Positions 1 through 16,956 of a DNA stretch of 64,000 nt are shown here, piece after piece. Origin of the DNA: Gadus chalcogrammus (Eukaryota; Chordata; Actinopteri; Gadiformes; Gadidae); assembly GCF_026213295.1 (NCBI RefSeq), contig NC_079414.1, positions 13,827,950-13,891,949 of the forward strand, given 5' to 3'. Position numbers and translations under genes: made by a program. The first letter of the stretch is position 1. Every line of letters begins with the position of its first letter. Under the pieces are notes generated by a model that was given only the letters and a program-made list of their open reading frames with translations, was not told the origin of the DNA and did not search any database.

Positions 1-1133
1 CGTCTCCGCTGAGACAGATGCATGACCACATGAATTTCAAACTTCAAATGGCTCAGTCTATGGCCAATTAATAGGCCTAATTCTCACATGGAAAAGCGTT
101 TCTTCTACAACTTCCAAAACACTGAGTCGTCATGTAAATATACATTGCAAGATAACTTAAATATATAATATGCGGTCCTTTGGCCGCAACTGTGAGTCTA
201 TTTAATGATATGCGGCAACACATTAACAAACATTGTTTCTTACCATTATCGTTATCGACTTGTGTTCGTAATATGCATGTATCCCCCCGTTAATATACAT
301 TGCAATGGACTGTATTATGCTTAACGTGTTTTGTTTGCTCGTGTTTAAACAGATGGGTGCAAGCATATTTCATTCTGTAAAAGTCATACTGAAAAAGCCT
401 ATACCGTAACGTTTTTTTTTTGTTCTCAAATTCTGTAAAAGTCATACTGAAAAAGCCTATACCGTAAGTCGAAAGTTCTTGAAATTTTCAGATATGGTTA
501 CCAATAACCCCCTCTACCCATAAACCCAAATTTGTGGTACTGCACCCAAAGGTGGCGTTATTGTAAAAAAAATATTAATTAGGCTTATTTCTCCTCACCA
601 GATCGACCTGGACTCAAAATTCTTTCAGAATATTAATCTCTAGAATCAGACGGATTTATAAAACCCTGAAAAAAATGAAAAATTCATATTAAAGCTCAAC
701 ATGATAAAAAGATTCACAGGCTACAAAAATAATAAAAATTCACCGAAATCGCCACATACAATATTTAGACCAAGCCTCACAGAGATCATCGAACAGCATT
801 TGTTTTACTTTGTTCAATTTGAGAAATATTGGCCAATAAAGTTAGAGCATTTGGCCCATTTTTCTTATATGACCATTTTGTTATTGCATAAAAAAAACAT
901 AAGACTATTATTAGGTGGATACCAATACCCCCCGCTACTAATAAACCCAAATTGTGGTACTGCACCGGCTATCATTAGGTGGATATCATTAACAGTGCAA
1001 ATTTTCAGATCTGTACTTTCTTAAGAAAGCCCTTAATTATTTTGTGAAATGTGTCCTTGGAGTTTTCTTGATGTTGTGTGCTTATCAATCGACATTTTCA
1101 CCATGTGAAAGAGGCTAAATACAGAACAGGAAT

Positions 1134-1200
1134 GTCAGTGGCTCAACGGGATAATGCTGTGAAATGTTGATCCTTAGTTTGTGAGTTCGAATCCTGATTA
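1134..1200 (+). repeat. tRNA-like SINE head 1 (pol III A and B boxes)
   Basis: An A-box-like TGGCTCAACGGG starts at 1139. A consensus B box GTTCGAATC lies at 1185-1193, 46 bp later, which is tRNA-like spacing. The sequence does not fold into a convincing acceptor stem, so it is a SINE-type head rather than a tRNA gene. Confidence 0.5.
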
Positions 1201-1497
1201 GAGCATTATGAACAAGCTGAACAGGACATTCTGTCATTGTCACTTATTTAAGAAACACACATTGAACAGCACCTGAAATTCACCAGGCAATCAACATTCC
1301 GGCTCATTCGTTTCCAAGGATCGGGCGGCCAAGTCGCAGTATGGAATTAAGGGCAACCTCTTCGTTAACCATTTATCCTCCATAATGAACTCTGTCATAT
1401 TTATATTTCTTCCGTTAGTGTTCTTGACAACAAATTATATTTTTTGTTTTCTGGATGCTGTGTGGTTATCAATAGCCATTTTTAATATTTCAGGTTT

Positions 1498-1564
1498 GTC
1501 AGTGGCTCAATGGGATACTGCCTTGTACTGGTGATCCTTAGTTTGAGAGTTCGAATCCTGATTA
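1498..1564 (+). repeat. tRNA-like SINE head 2 (pol III A and B boxes)
   Basis: This is a second copy of the same head about 364 bp downstream. The A-box-like TGGCTCAATGGG is at 1503-1514 and the B box GTTCGAATC at 1549-1557, with the same 46-bp spacing. The following sequence (CAAGCTGAACAGGACATTC) is also shared with head 1. A tandem duplication within the repeat is the simplest explanation. Confidence 0.5.
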
Positions 1565-2192
1565 AACAATTATGACAAGCTGAACAGGACATTCGGCCAT
1601 TGCTCTGCAGCGCAGTCACCTGAAAGCCGAGGCACAGTTTGGCATTAAGGGCAACATCAACATCTTTCCTTCATAATTATATGTCATGTTTATATATCTT
1701 CCATTAGTGTGTTCTTGACTTTTCATGTTGCTCAGATTTTCATGCATTGCATAGCCTACTACAGTGTCCATTCATGCAGCCCCTATGGAAAAAAAGTTTC
1801 CAAAATCGACATCGTCATCATAATATTTCAAGTGCTGTTATGTTTGTGCTGTATATAGACTACTGGTTTGTAAGCTTATGTAGCAGTTCCGACGGATCCG
1901 ACCTGCCATGGTACGTCAAAATAGCAGCACCAACTGCGCTATCCGCTTGTGCACTTAGACCAGTCATTTTTCAGTTAGTGCTGCAAATGCCTTTTCGATC
2001 TGTAAAATAGCACAAGGTATCATTTGTGCCGGAACACGCCTCTGCTTTTCGCCAACATGCCTCTCAGGGCGCAAGTATAGTGGCACGAGTTTGATGCGGG
2101 GGAAAATCTGTTTTACGCCAGGTGCAAACTAGCAACAAAACTTGCGTCGGTGTAAAAAGTCAATTGCGCTGGGTGCAAGATAGGGGTCCAGT

Positions 2193-3394
2193 GTCTAAAA
2201 CACTCTTACTCTTACTAAACACTGTTTTAGTTTCCAACCGCCTTTTAAGCTGCGGCAGCATGTTATGAATCAGCCCACGGTGATGAGTGTTTGAGGAGCT
2301 GGAGTGACTTGGGAGACACAGTCGGGAGAGGAGCGAAGCGAAGGCAGATGGAGACTAAATTAATTTAGGAAACGACAGCCCGGCATCAAACAAACTGTCT
2401 CGGAGCGTCTGAGCTCCGCTTAAAGGATAACGCTGGGTGTCGTTGCATTTTTCCTTACTGTTTTCGCACGTAAACTTCTTGCACACACACACATCATAAT
2501 GCTTATGCCAGGAAAAGAATACCCCATGTTGTTGATAAAGCCTCCAAAATAACAATCATGTGTCACCGTGTGTCTCTGTGACTCACTCTTTTATGTCTCT
2601 GACATAAAGCACATGAAAGATTGCTGCTTTGGTCGTTTCATGGGGATGACAGCGATAAGAGGAACATAAAATCTCCCTTTGAAAGGGAAACGTTTATCTC
2701 AGTGAGAGCTAGATAGTCCCAGAATGCCTCTGCTCCCAAACACCCGATATTCACAGCGTCGGCCTCCCTCTTTTGTTCTCACCACTTCCATCCTGGGAGA
2801 CAGGATCCTTCCCCAAACCCCAGGGCTTCTCCAACTAACAGCAACCTCCACCCCATCCATTCCCTCCCATTACTGACTGCCGCTCTCTGGAGGGACTTTA
2901 TAAAGGGTTTGTGATACAGACTTTCATCCAATCTCTGAAAAGAGTACGATACAGTGAGGCAAACAGAGCAGCAGAAGGCTGGCTTTAAGAGGAAAATCCC
3001 ACTATCGCTAATCAGTCATTTATTCTGGTTTAATTTGCCGTTGACGCGACAACGGCATACCATTTACAGTTTGCATGCCGAACTTATCCTAATGATGAGG
3101 AATTTTGTATCACACTTTGGATGAAATCGAATTTGCTGTGGGACTTCATGTAATCATCCCGTAATTGAATAGAATGTATTGTGATCTATTGTAACGTAGT
3201 GCTGTGAATCTCCCCGTGTGTTTCCTTTGCAGCAAACATCTGAGGGGATTCGGTAATGTCAGCACACGAGAAAGTCAGTGGGGTGGAGGTAGCGGAAGTG
3301 ATTGATCTGTCCACATTCCACCGCATGGGGCAATAAAATGGGACCGTCTGCTGTAAACATCAATGCTTATTAACAGCGGCGGATGGTACTGTGG
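2193..3394. other. Non-coding stretch, nothing recognised
   Basis: No exon, RNA gene or repeat is recognisable here. The longest open frame (2355-2555, minus) has no domain features. Confidence 0.4.
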
Positions 3395-4064
3395 CTGTGG
3401 AGGGATCCCTGATGCCAACACCAATAATAACAGCACCAGCACCACCAACACTATTCACCTCCACCACTATTCACATCGACCACCACCACCCCCACTATTC
3501 ACCTCCACCACCCCCATCACCACCATTATTCACCTCCAGCTCCACCACTATTCACATCGACCACCACCACCACCACCACCACCACCACCACCACCACCAC
3601 TATTCACCTCCACCACCCCCATCACCACCACTATTCACCTCCACCTCCACCAGTATTCACCTCCACCACCCCTATCACCACCACTATTCACCTCCACCTC
3701 CACCAGTATTCACCTCCACCACCACCACACAACCTCCTCCACTCTTCACCGCCACCACCACCATTCACCTCCAACACCACTGCCTCTGTCAACACTATTC
3801 ACCTCATCCACCAATATACCACCTCCACCATAACTATCATGATACCACAACCACCACTCCTTCTGTACCACCAGCACAACCACCATCACTAGAAGAGCTC
3901 CACCACCATCACTATACCACCTCAACCACCATCACCTCAACCACCATCAATACACCATCATAACCATCACTGTACCAACATAACTATCACTATACCACCA
4001 TAACCATCACCATACCAACATAACCATCGCCTCTACCACCAGCAGTATATCAACATAACACCAT
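3395..4064. repeat. CCA-rich degenerate simple repeat
   Basis: Imperfect tandem CCA/CAC units with recurring phrases such as CTATTCACCTCCACC. There is a purer (CCA)n run at about 3557-3600. The open frames here encode only His/Pro/Thr/Ser strings and are not genes. The repeat resumes at 4464 after an insertion. Confidence 0.85.
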
Positions 4065-4463
4065 TGTAAGAGCCATTTTTCCTGTTTTCCATTTATGTTG
4101 TAATGTCTGTGTTGACAACTGAGTGTTGCTACCTTATTGCGGGCAGAAGTATAAAGGGTACGTCATTTGGGTTACCTCGGTTGTTTGACCACGGAAGGGC
4201 ATACGGTTTATGACCACTAGTTGTACCATATCTACAGTTGTTATGTCACTGAGGATCTATCTGAATGTATTCACATGCAATAAGTGTCATGGTGAGGCAA
4301 TATACGTGTTGCAAACCGGAGACGATCGCACGGATCATTCATTGCTTCAGGCAGTTGCATTGTACAAACATTGGGGAACATCAACACAGCGCGTCAACCA
4401 GGTCACCCGGTAGTCAAACCACACAGAGCATACACTTTAGATGTGGCTCCTATATGTGGCTCA
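4065..4463 (+). mobile_element. Solo-LTR-like insertion with 4-bp target duplication
   Basis: A 399-bp non-repetitive block starts TGTAAGAGCC and ends GTGGCTCA, so it has TG...CA termini with a weak terminal inversion. It interrupts the CCA repeat. The four bases on its left (CCAT, 4061-4064) recur on its right (4464-4467). A TATA-like AGTATAAAGGG lies at about 4149. It has no coding capacity. These are solo-LTR features, but CCAT is common in this repeat, so the target duplication is suggestive rather than decisive. Confidence 0.5.
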
Positions 4464-4676
4464 CCATAAACATCCCTATATCACCTCCACAATCCTCACT
4501 ATACCACCTCCACAACCATCACTATACCACCTCCACTACCATCACTATACTAAAATAACCATCACTAAACCACCTCCACCACCATCACTATAGTACCTCC
4601 ACCACCATAAATATACCACCATAACCATCTATATACCACCTCAACCACCACCACTTCAACCATCGTCACTAAAAGC
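4464..4676. repeat. CCA-rich degenerate simple repeat, continued
   Basis: The same CACCTCCAC / ACCATCACTATA phrases as at 3395-4064 resume directly after the insertion. This shows the two blocks were once continuous. Confidence 0.8.
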
Positions 4677-5570
4677 TATAATCAATGAATGCAAACCCAA
4701 CCAGGTAAGCTATTGCATCCTGGAACGGGCGTTTTTTTAACTTGGTCTTCAAATGCTGCAATGCCCATGAGTGCTAATGAACAAGTGCACGGGCACGTTT
4801 GAGGGCATAAATGTGCAAACGGGGTTGACTCTGAAGAGCAGGCGGATTCACCCAGCGGTCATCTCCGTTTGAACACATTCAGTTCCCCCTTAGCATTTAG
4901 AACCAAGATGGCCACTAGCCCGGGTGAATCATGCGACGGCCACTGCTCTACATCGCCTCAGCACCATAAGTCCAACATTGAGGGCAATGGTGCAGGGAGC
5001 TAGGGCTGATAATTGTGGTTTTGGTGGTGAGCGGGACAGATGGTGGTGGTGTGGCATGGAGCAGGCAGCGATGCGCCGTGGGCTGCAATGGTCGGCGAGG
5101 GGCTGGAGACGCTGAGGTGATGAAAGCCATGAATCACCGGGGCAGTGCGGTGTGCGGAAGGGTCATCAGCCCAGGGTCATCACACACACAGGATAGCTTA
5201 ATAAAGCTACAAGAAAACACAAAATAACCAAAGGATTCATTAACAGACACGTCTGTGTATGTGTGTATGTGTGTTTGTATCTGTGCATGAGTCTACACAG
5301 AATGGAGGTGTGCTCAGAAACTCTATTCTGGACACATTCTCCCTGGCTGCTCCCAGTGTGATTGTGTATATACGCTGCAATATAAATGATCCCAATTTCA
5401 TGGCCGTTCCCTGGCAGAACAAAGTGCGCTCATAAATCTCTATACTGGATCTGCACCTCGGCCACACTCACCTCATACAGCCGGCACAGATGAGTTAAGA
5501 CATTATCTGGAGTGAGCACAAACAGGGAGGGCTGAGAGACGAATGGACACACACACATCCAAGCACTGTG
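4677..5570. other. Non-coding stretch, nothing recognised
   Basis: No exon or repeat family is recognised. Short open frames on both strands (4924-5130) overlap each other and show no domain features. Confidence 0.4.
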
Positions 5571-7261
<1,691 letters not shown>

Positions 7262-7392
7262 CGCTCTAGGTGCATTCACTTGAGGCATGAGTGACTTGAC
7301 ATGAGGGATTAGTCATAAGAGACTAGTCATGAGAGATTAGTAATGAGAGACGAGACATGAGTGACTAGTGACTAGATATGAGTGACTTGAGT
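7262..7392. repeat. Degenerate short minisatellite
   Basis: Repeated variants of the phrases CATGAGAGA, GACTAGT and GAGTGACTTGA occur in irregular tandem over about 120 bp. Confidence 0.6.
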
Positions 7393-8597
7393 TGGAGTGC
7401 GTCGTGAGGCGGGCCCTCCCCACCCTGACATTTCCCCGATGGTTTGCCCGGAGCGAAACAACGGAGAGGGACGCACACAGTGACTAACCACATCTTGTGT
7501 GAACGCACCTTCCCCCTTTGGGCGTTACAAAGAAGATTTATAAATGTGTAGCAACACGCAGTCATCGAACGAGGAAAGCATCGAAGCACTGTGAGTCTCT
7601 CTTTGCCAGACGTAGAAAGGCAGCAGATAATTTTATTTTGATGCATATTTTGTTTAATCCACGGTTGTCCAGACACGTACAGACTGGCAGACTTTTATCT
7701 ATAAGAGGGGACTTTTGTCTGCGTCAATGGAAGGTATTCCCAGCAGCCCAGCAGAACTCTGTCTGGCTTCAGATTAATTCCGCCCACATTCTTTTGTTCT
7801 GCAGCTTGATAGACGAATGGTCTGAGTATTTCAGTTCATAACCACATTGTCTGTATGTTTAATTGAATATTTTGTATATCATTTCAGGATATGGAATTTT
7901 ATTATAACTACAACTTTAGGACAGTGTTATTCCTTTTTTATCGCTACCCTCATGTTTAATTGATTACCTACCCTCAATACTCCTCTAGTAATAACCTGTC
8001 AAAGTAGTTATAAAGTCTAAAACAGTTGACATCGTTATTAGATGTCTAGCATCGATTTACTATTCATTTTTCCAATGTTTTAACGCATAGCTATTTGCAA
8101 TTTGTAACTGGTCGTACCGGGCTTCCAGCAATCTGCACCAGTGTGCAGGTACATTTAAAAATTGTATAAATGAATCAAATGTATTAGAACGCTATGTATA
8201 ACAGGCTTTATTATTAATTGTAAAATCTAGCAAGACATTTGGCATTTTACTATGACACCATATACCACACAAGAGATTATTGTTTTATGGAACCACAACA
8301 TGGCATGGGGACACCCACTACAATTCGAGAAAAATGTTGAAGAAAAATAAAGAAATTAAAGAAATTGGACCTCTAAAATGAGAGACATGGGTGTCATTTC
8401 AATGATACAACTTTATTGGCAAAAACCTTGGAAAGCAAGCCCTCTGCTTGTGTGTGTGTGTCCGTGTTCATGTTTGTGTGTGTGTGTCTGTCTGTGTCTC
8501 TGTTCGTTCATGAGCATGCATGCTTGTCTCCCATACCTGCACTAAAAAGGTGTGTTTTCCAACAAAGGGGAAGCAATTTGCACTGTTGAAGTCTGAT
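7393..8597. other. Non-coding stretch
   Basis: AT-rich from about 7850. No exon with credible splice sites and no repeat family is recognised. A short degenerate GT run lies at 8450-8490. Confidence 0.4.
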
Positions 8598-8747
8598 AGA
8601 AGAAGAAGAAGAAGAAGAAGAAGAAGAAGAAGAAGAAGAAGAAGAAGAAGAAGAAGAAGAAGAAGAAGAAGAAGAAGAAGAAGAAGAAGAAGAAGAAGAA
8701 GAAGAAGAAGAAGAAGAAGAAGAAGAAGAAGAAGAGAAAGAAGAAGG
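8598..8747. repeat. (GAA)n triplet microsatellite, about 150 bp
   Basis: Uninterrupted AGA/GAA triplets run to about 8734, followed by a short impure tail. The arginine, serine and leucine homopolymer open frames here are translations of this repeat. Confidence 0.97.
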
Positions 8748-9114
8748 TTTATGAGAGAAAGAGAGAGAAACTGGGGACGGATCTGTCTCAGTGTCTGGCA
8801 CACCACTGGCTGTTTTTGCTTTCCAGGCTGTTTGATGAGATGAAAATAGGATTCAGAACATAAAAGTTTCCCATGCACTCTCTCTCTCGCTGTCTCTCTG
8901 GGGCCTGCAGGAGAAATGTAGCCAGAGCTGCTCCCCCCCCCACCCCCAAACTCCCTACATCGCCGTATCATCATTGCTCCTCCTCTCTATGGCTCTACCT
9001 TGACACAACGTTGCAACGTTGCAACGTTTATATTTATTCCTAACTTTATTGAGCTTTCGAAAGTTTTTGGAAAGAGATCATTGAAATAATTGTGTTTCAC
9101 ACAAACATACACAT

Positions 9115-10389
<1,275 letters not shown>

Positions 10390-10392
<3 letters not shown>

Positions 10393-11725
10393 AGAGACAC
10401 ACACACACAAACACACAGACTGAGACAGCTGAGCGCAGCAGTGGGGGAAGAGAGTTTGACAACTAAGAGGGAGAGATGTTGAGAGAAAATGGCACAAAGA
10501 GAAAATAAAACTGATGGGGAGAGAGTGAAGGAGGAAGGGGAGAAGAGAGAGTATAAAATAAATGTGAGCGAAAGATGGAGAGAGAGACATGGACAGATAG
10601 TGAGATGGATGGAGAGATAGGAGGTGGTGGAATAAACAAATAGTGAGAGATCAAATGAGAGATAGGAGGAGGTAGAGAGAGAGATAGTGAGATAGACAGA
10701 CAGAGAGACAGAGAGTGTTAGAGATGGAGGGAGATATAGGAGGAGGTGGAGACCAGACCCAAATAGAGGAATGTTGATCTAGCCCCTACAGGTCAGGTCA
10801 CGCTCAAGATTCAGTTTTTCTGGCATTGGAGGGAGAGGAACACTGGTAGCTTAGGCTAGCTCCAGTTGTGGACCGGCCATCTGGCATACCGGGCATCGTC
10901 CCGGTGGGCCGTTGACCCAATGTGGGCCGGTCCTGTCCGCTATGTTATTTTTTTTTCTCCCTATCTAAATTCCCTCCAATTGGGCCAGCCAATTGGCTAC
11001 AGAGGGCTAGCAGTGTGTTGCCAGCATCAACACATATTATTGGTCTAGTTTGTTATTGTCAATCAATCATGGGCTGACAGGTTCAGAGAGCCCTGACAGT
11101 GCTGTCAATCACAACACAAACCAGGGTGGTCGGGACCTCATGGCATGGGCCGGAATCCCGGGACGGAGCTGAAAATGGAAAAGCGTAAGAAGCGCCTGGT
11201 TGGTGCTGAAAAACTGCAACTAAAAAAGCTGAAGTCACTGGAGGTGGAAGCTGCTAAATGTTCAAAATTGACAGACCTATTTGGTGCCGAGGTTACCACC
11301 CCAGCAGGTGCTGCTGCGCCGGGAGACGAGCGAGTGGAGGCATGGTAAGTTACCTTAGCCTGAGGCTAGCTAGGCTACATTATGAGACATTTCCAAAACA
11401 AAGTAGAAAACGTTTTTACATTGAATGTGATGTGACCTAATTAACTGCATGCTTGTGACAACATATTAGCCCAGAGTTGAAGGATCTCACTGTTGGTAGT
11501 TGTGGTTGGTTTTGTTTAAATATGCCCAATTGTTAAATTATGGGTTATATTGTTCAGATGATTTAGCTAAGCTAGCTAACAACACGTCAGCAGTCTCTTG
11601 TTGCCATAGCAACAGTAAAGATTGATATGGTCTAATGAGCTGTAAATAGAGATGCAGAATCAAGCTGTATTGTAAATACAGATGAGATACTTTGAATTTT
11701 AGCACAAAATACAAGTAAACCTATA
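10390..11725. other. GA-rich then unique non-coding stretch with a possible transposon trace
   Basis: 10390-10760 is degenerate GA-rich sequence. At 11145-11348 an open frame encodes a short lysine-rich segment (KMEKRKKRLVGAEKLQLKK). This loosely resembles the N-terminal region of some fish hAT-type transposases. Nothing downstream continues it, so I treat it as at most a fragment. Confidence 0.3.
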
Positions 11726-12780
11726 CACTGGAAAAAGCCTTCTGTTGAACCAATTAAAAAAAACAAGGGTAATGGTTCACATCTATATTACATAACTTGA
11801 GCCAATGACAAATATATAGCTTGCCTCAAACAATATTTCCTATGTCCATAAAAACAAAATAATACAACTTGGCACCAAGTATAATTATTTTCTTTGAATG
11901 AAGTTAATACATTTAAATCGTATGTTAAATCCTAAACAAAAAAATATTGATTCACGCCAACAATTGTTTCTCATTTAAGAAATATCTATCAGAAATAATT
12001 TGTTTTATCCAATCAAAAAGATTACAATTGAATCAAACAATTGTTTCTCATTTAAACATGAACATAACATATTTTTGGATACATCATCATAATATTTTCC
12101 CGCTCGGCTCTCGCCGATTCATGGCTTTGGGGCGCTTCTGCTGGAGAAGTCTCTGTTCCAGCATCAGCAGGATGTCTGGATTCGACATCACATCGCAACA
12201 TCAGTCAGGGTTAGGTGCTTTGTCAAAGACACCTCGATACTCTGCTTGGTGAAGCCGGGGATCGAACCAACAACCTACAGGTCACCAGCCAACCCGCTCT
12301 ACCACCTGAGCTACTGCCGCCACACAATATACAATATATATTAACAATCAAAGTGGCAGAGTTAGGCCTACTCCAGACCTCCCTCCAGACACAGACAGAC
12401 TGTCCTAGCTCACAGAACCAGTGAGTCATCGTCACTCTGGTCAAGGCTCTCTACTGCAGGTTCAGCTGTAGGTGCTACCTTGAATATTATCAAATATTTC
12501 TAAATTGAGCTCCTAATCAAATATAACAGTGTTTTAGATACAATCCAAAAATATTTGGATTGAATGACAAAATTATTAATCAGTTGAATACATAACCTTA
12601 AAATTGTACATTTGTCAAAATGGATATTTCTTAATTGAGCTCCTAATTAAAAATATCTATATTTCACAGTATTTTGAAATAAAAAAAAGTTATTGTAAAA
12701 ATAAAACAAAAAATGTTTATTTGAATTGAATTACAAAATAATAATCAGATGAAGTACGGCTTAAAACCCTTTTTCCAGTG
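11726..12780. mobile_element. TIR element with TA target duplication, carrying a nested SINE
   Basis: The left end CACTGGAAAAAG (11726-11737) is inverted as CTTTTTCCAGTG at the right end (12769-12780). TA flanks both ends. The interior is AT-rich, lacks a transposase, and carries internal repeats. CAATTGTTTCTCATTTAA occurs twice near 11962 and 12038, and TTGAGCTCCTAAT twice near 12505 and 12637. A tRNA-derived SINE lies inside. This resembles a MITE. A TA duplication is typical of Tc1/mariner-like insertions, but the terminus alone does not fix the superfamily. Confidence 0.55.
12095..12322 (-). mobile_element. tRNA-derived SINE (minus strand)
   Basis: On the minus strand the head has an A box TAGCTCAGGTGG (plus 12302-12313) and a B box GGTTCGATCC (plus 12259-12268). 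The body then carries the fish-SINE phrases GAGGTGTCTTTGACAAAGCA and CACCTAACCCTGACTG. Related body pieces occur at 18483-18720, 34930-34990 and 58885-59035. It is inserted inside the TIR element. Confidence 0.75.
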
Positions 12781-13053
12781 TATGTATGAGAGCCTAAGGA
12801 GTTGTTTTCCCTCTGTCCCCTTTTGAGGACCTGCTTTGTCTCCTCCATCATTAACTGAGCCACTTTTGGGTTCCTGAGCTGATTTCATGTGGTGAGAGGA
12901 ATGCAATATGTGTATGTTTAAAGGTTTATGTGAAGAAACATACTATATGTGATAAAATGACAATTGGTTATTCATAAATGTCCCTTTATATTCTCTGCTA
13001 CCATCATCTCCTGTCAAACAGGTTTTCCTGACCTGCTAGAAGTTCTATCTCTC

Positions 13054-13056
<3 letters not shown>

Positions 13057-13148
<92 letters not shown>

Positions 13149-13150
13149 AG

Positions 13151-13190
<40 letters not shown>
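13057..13190. repeat. (GA)n microsatellite
   Basis: A GA array of about 130 bp with one short interruption (GATGAAGAGC at about 13144). Confidence 0.95.
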
Positions 13191-13191
<1 letters not shown>

Positions 13192-13750
13192 CATCTTTAC
13201 TTTGTGAGTTTATTATGCAACTTATTTTGTCTCAGATTCAAACAAAAGGTTTGATTATGATAATTTCCTGGTGAAAATATGATGATTTTTTATTTCAAAC
13301 ATCTGCATATCTTTGTGTGCAGATGTTTGAATGTGCACATACACGTATATGAGAATGCATATCTACTCAGACCTGTAATTCATGTCTTAGACTTTTTCAC
13401 ACAGCTATAGATAATTATTATTTTTCTCTATTTATGGTTCCATAATGACTGAGTCACCGTTAAAAAAAATTGTTTCAGCTCTAATGCTGATAATGTCTGT
13501 AATATGTTTCTATTTAGATTATTTGTCAGGATGCTTTGTTTTTATTGTCCGAGTCTGGTTTTAACTAATGCTGGGCTTACACAAAAATATATTCACAGTC
13601 ACAGACTAAAAACTGAAAGGGTAGCATAGGGTTCTTCCCGTTAGTCTCGTCCCACCCCTAGTCATGACATAACTTCTGTTTTCATGTGATGTGACTATAA
13701 TGAATAAAGACTGATTGATTGATTGCTATAGCGGTCAATTTTAGTCCTTG
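13191..13750. other. Non-coding stretch
   Basis: AT-rich, with no recognised feature. Confidence 0.4.
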
Positions 13751-14943
13751 GGGCCTATCTTGCATCCGGCGCAATTTACTTTCTCACTGGCGCATGTGTT
13801 GTTGCTAGTTAGCAACTGCCGCAGAGCGTTCTTTTCCCTCCTGCGCCACGCGTCGGTAAATTAGGGAATGATCTTGCGCCCCAAGGGGTGGTTCAGCGAA
13901 AGGAGGAGGCGTGTTCTGGCGCAAACATTCCCTGGTACTATTTTGCAGATTCAGAAACCACTTGCGCCACAAACCAGGAAATACCTGGTTTAAAGTCAGT
14001 GGCGCCCTGTTCAGATGCTATTTTAAGGGCGCATGCATAATGTTGCTTGTGCACCTCGCGCATACATTTTGCTACTCTCATCTACCTAGCCACACCTTCT
14101 GGGTAAATTATTTGGGAAAGAACAGCTGATACAGCGGTAAGAAGTTGTACTTTTAAATCAATGCATCTGCAAACACCGTACTGCAAATACATATTTTCTT
14201 GACACAGACATCGTGTACATGCCCATAACTTTTAGGATTAATGAGTATTTGATCGTGACAAAACATTGTCTTATTGCGAGTGACGGGTTAAAAAGAATGA
14301 ATGAATGTGGGTACGAGTGTGTGCATGTGTACAATTATTAATGAATGCGGGCGCGCGTTTGTGCGTCCATCTGTTTAAACACACGCAAACTAAACACGTA
14401 ACACATAATACAGTCCATGGCAATGTATATTAAAGGGGGGACACATGAATATTAGGAACACAAGTCGATATTGATAATGCATACAATACTGATAAGAAAC
14501 GATGTTTATAATGTATTGTGTATATCAGTAAATAGAAGCACAGTTACCGCATATCATATGTGTGTTAAGTTTTCTGAAGTTGTGGGAGAAAACCTTATTC
14601 CATGTGTGAATTAGGCCATATTATTTGTCCATAAACTGAGCCATTTGAAGTTTGAAATTCATGTTCATCTGTCTCATCGGAGACTGCAGACGTGCTGTCA
14701 ATATATCAACTCGTCAGATTCAAATGGGGATGGGAGCTGGCACTCTCATTGGTTTATTGCACGTTACGCCCAAACCACACCTACGGGTAATTAGGCTACT
14801 TCAGACCAACCCATTTTAGATTTGCGTCGTGCGCAAGAGTAATTTTTGCGCCGGTAAAATAGCGACATCGCCATAGAACCGCCCACAAAGTTACTTGCGC
14901 TTCGCACTTCTCACTTGCGTTTCAGACCGTTAAAATAGGGCCC
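13751..14943 (-). mobile_element. Non-autonomous TIR DNA transposon, copy B (near complete)
   Basis: About 1.19 kb bounded by GGGCCTATCTTGCATC on the left and AAAATAGGGCCC on the right, forming imperfect inverted termini. Both subterminal regions are rich in GCGCAA/TTGCGC motifs. The flank CTTG appears on both sides if the outer G/C is assigned to the element, but this boundary is ambiguous. No transposase frame is present. It matches copy A (1-2192) in opposite orientation. Confidence 0.65.

Positions 14944-16956
<2,013 letters not shown>

Larger units (their letters stand above)
357..1730 (+). repeat. Nested interspersed repeat with duplicated tRNA-like heads
   Basis: This segment interrupts TIR copy A and has a reverse-complement relative at about 49990-50945. 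Shared blocks include the paired phrases around CTGTAAAAGTCATACTG (370 and 433), the AGATCGACCTGGACTCAAAA block (600-620) and the CACCTGAAAGCCGAGGCACA block (1617-1636). A short direct repeat of about 60 bp (around 375-405 and 430-465) lies near its left end. It contains two tRNA-like promoters listed separately. The open frame at 701-1024 has no recognisable protein similarity. Boundaries are approximate. Confidence 0.5.
1..2192 (+). mobile_element. Non-autonomous TIR DNA transposon, copy A (cut by window edge, interrupted)
   Basis: Two parts of this stretch match the element at 13751-14943 in reverse complement. Bases 1 to about 356 share, for example, GAGACAGATG, TTTCAAACTTCAAATGGCTC and ATACATTGC. 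Bases about 1985-2192 share ACACGCCTC, CTAGCAACAA and GCAAGATAGG. The copy ends at about 2192 with the terminus GCAAGATAGGGGTCC. Its other terminus lies before base 1. The middle (about 357-1740) does not match copy B and is a nested repeat. No transposase is visible. Superfamily is unresolved. Confidence 0.6.

Noticed and set aside
1139..1200. A functional tRNA gene
   Set aside because: A and B boxes are present but there is no convincing acceptor or anticodon stem, and the copy is duplicated within a repeat. Better read as a SINE-type head.
3363..3963. His/Pro-rich open frames of 156 and 190 codons
   Set aside because: Translations of the CCA repeat in two overlapping frames, with no start context or splice structure.
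8468..8974. Open frames with long Leu, Ser or Arg homopolymers
   Set aside because: Translations of the (GAA)n tract.
11145..11348. Lysine-rich 67-codon frame as a host gene
   Set aside because: Too short, no partner exons; at best a hAT-transposase N-terminal fragment.
13911..14129. 72-codon frame inside TIR copy B as a transposase
   Set aside because: Too short, no catalytic motif, and not shared with copy A.
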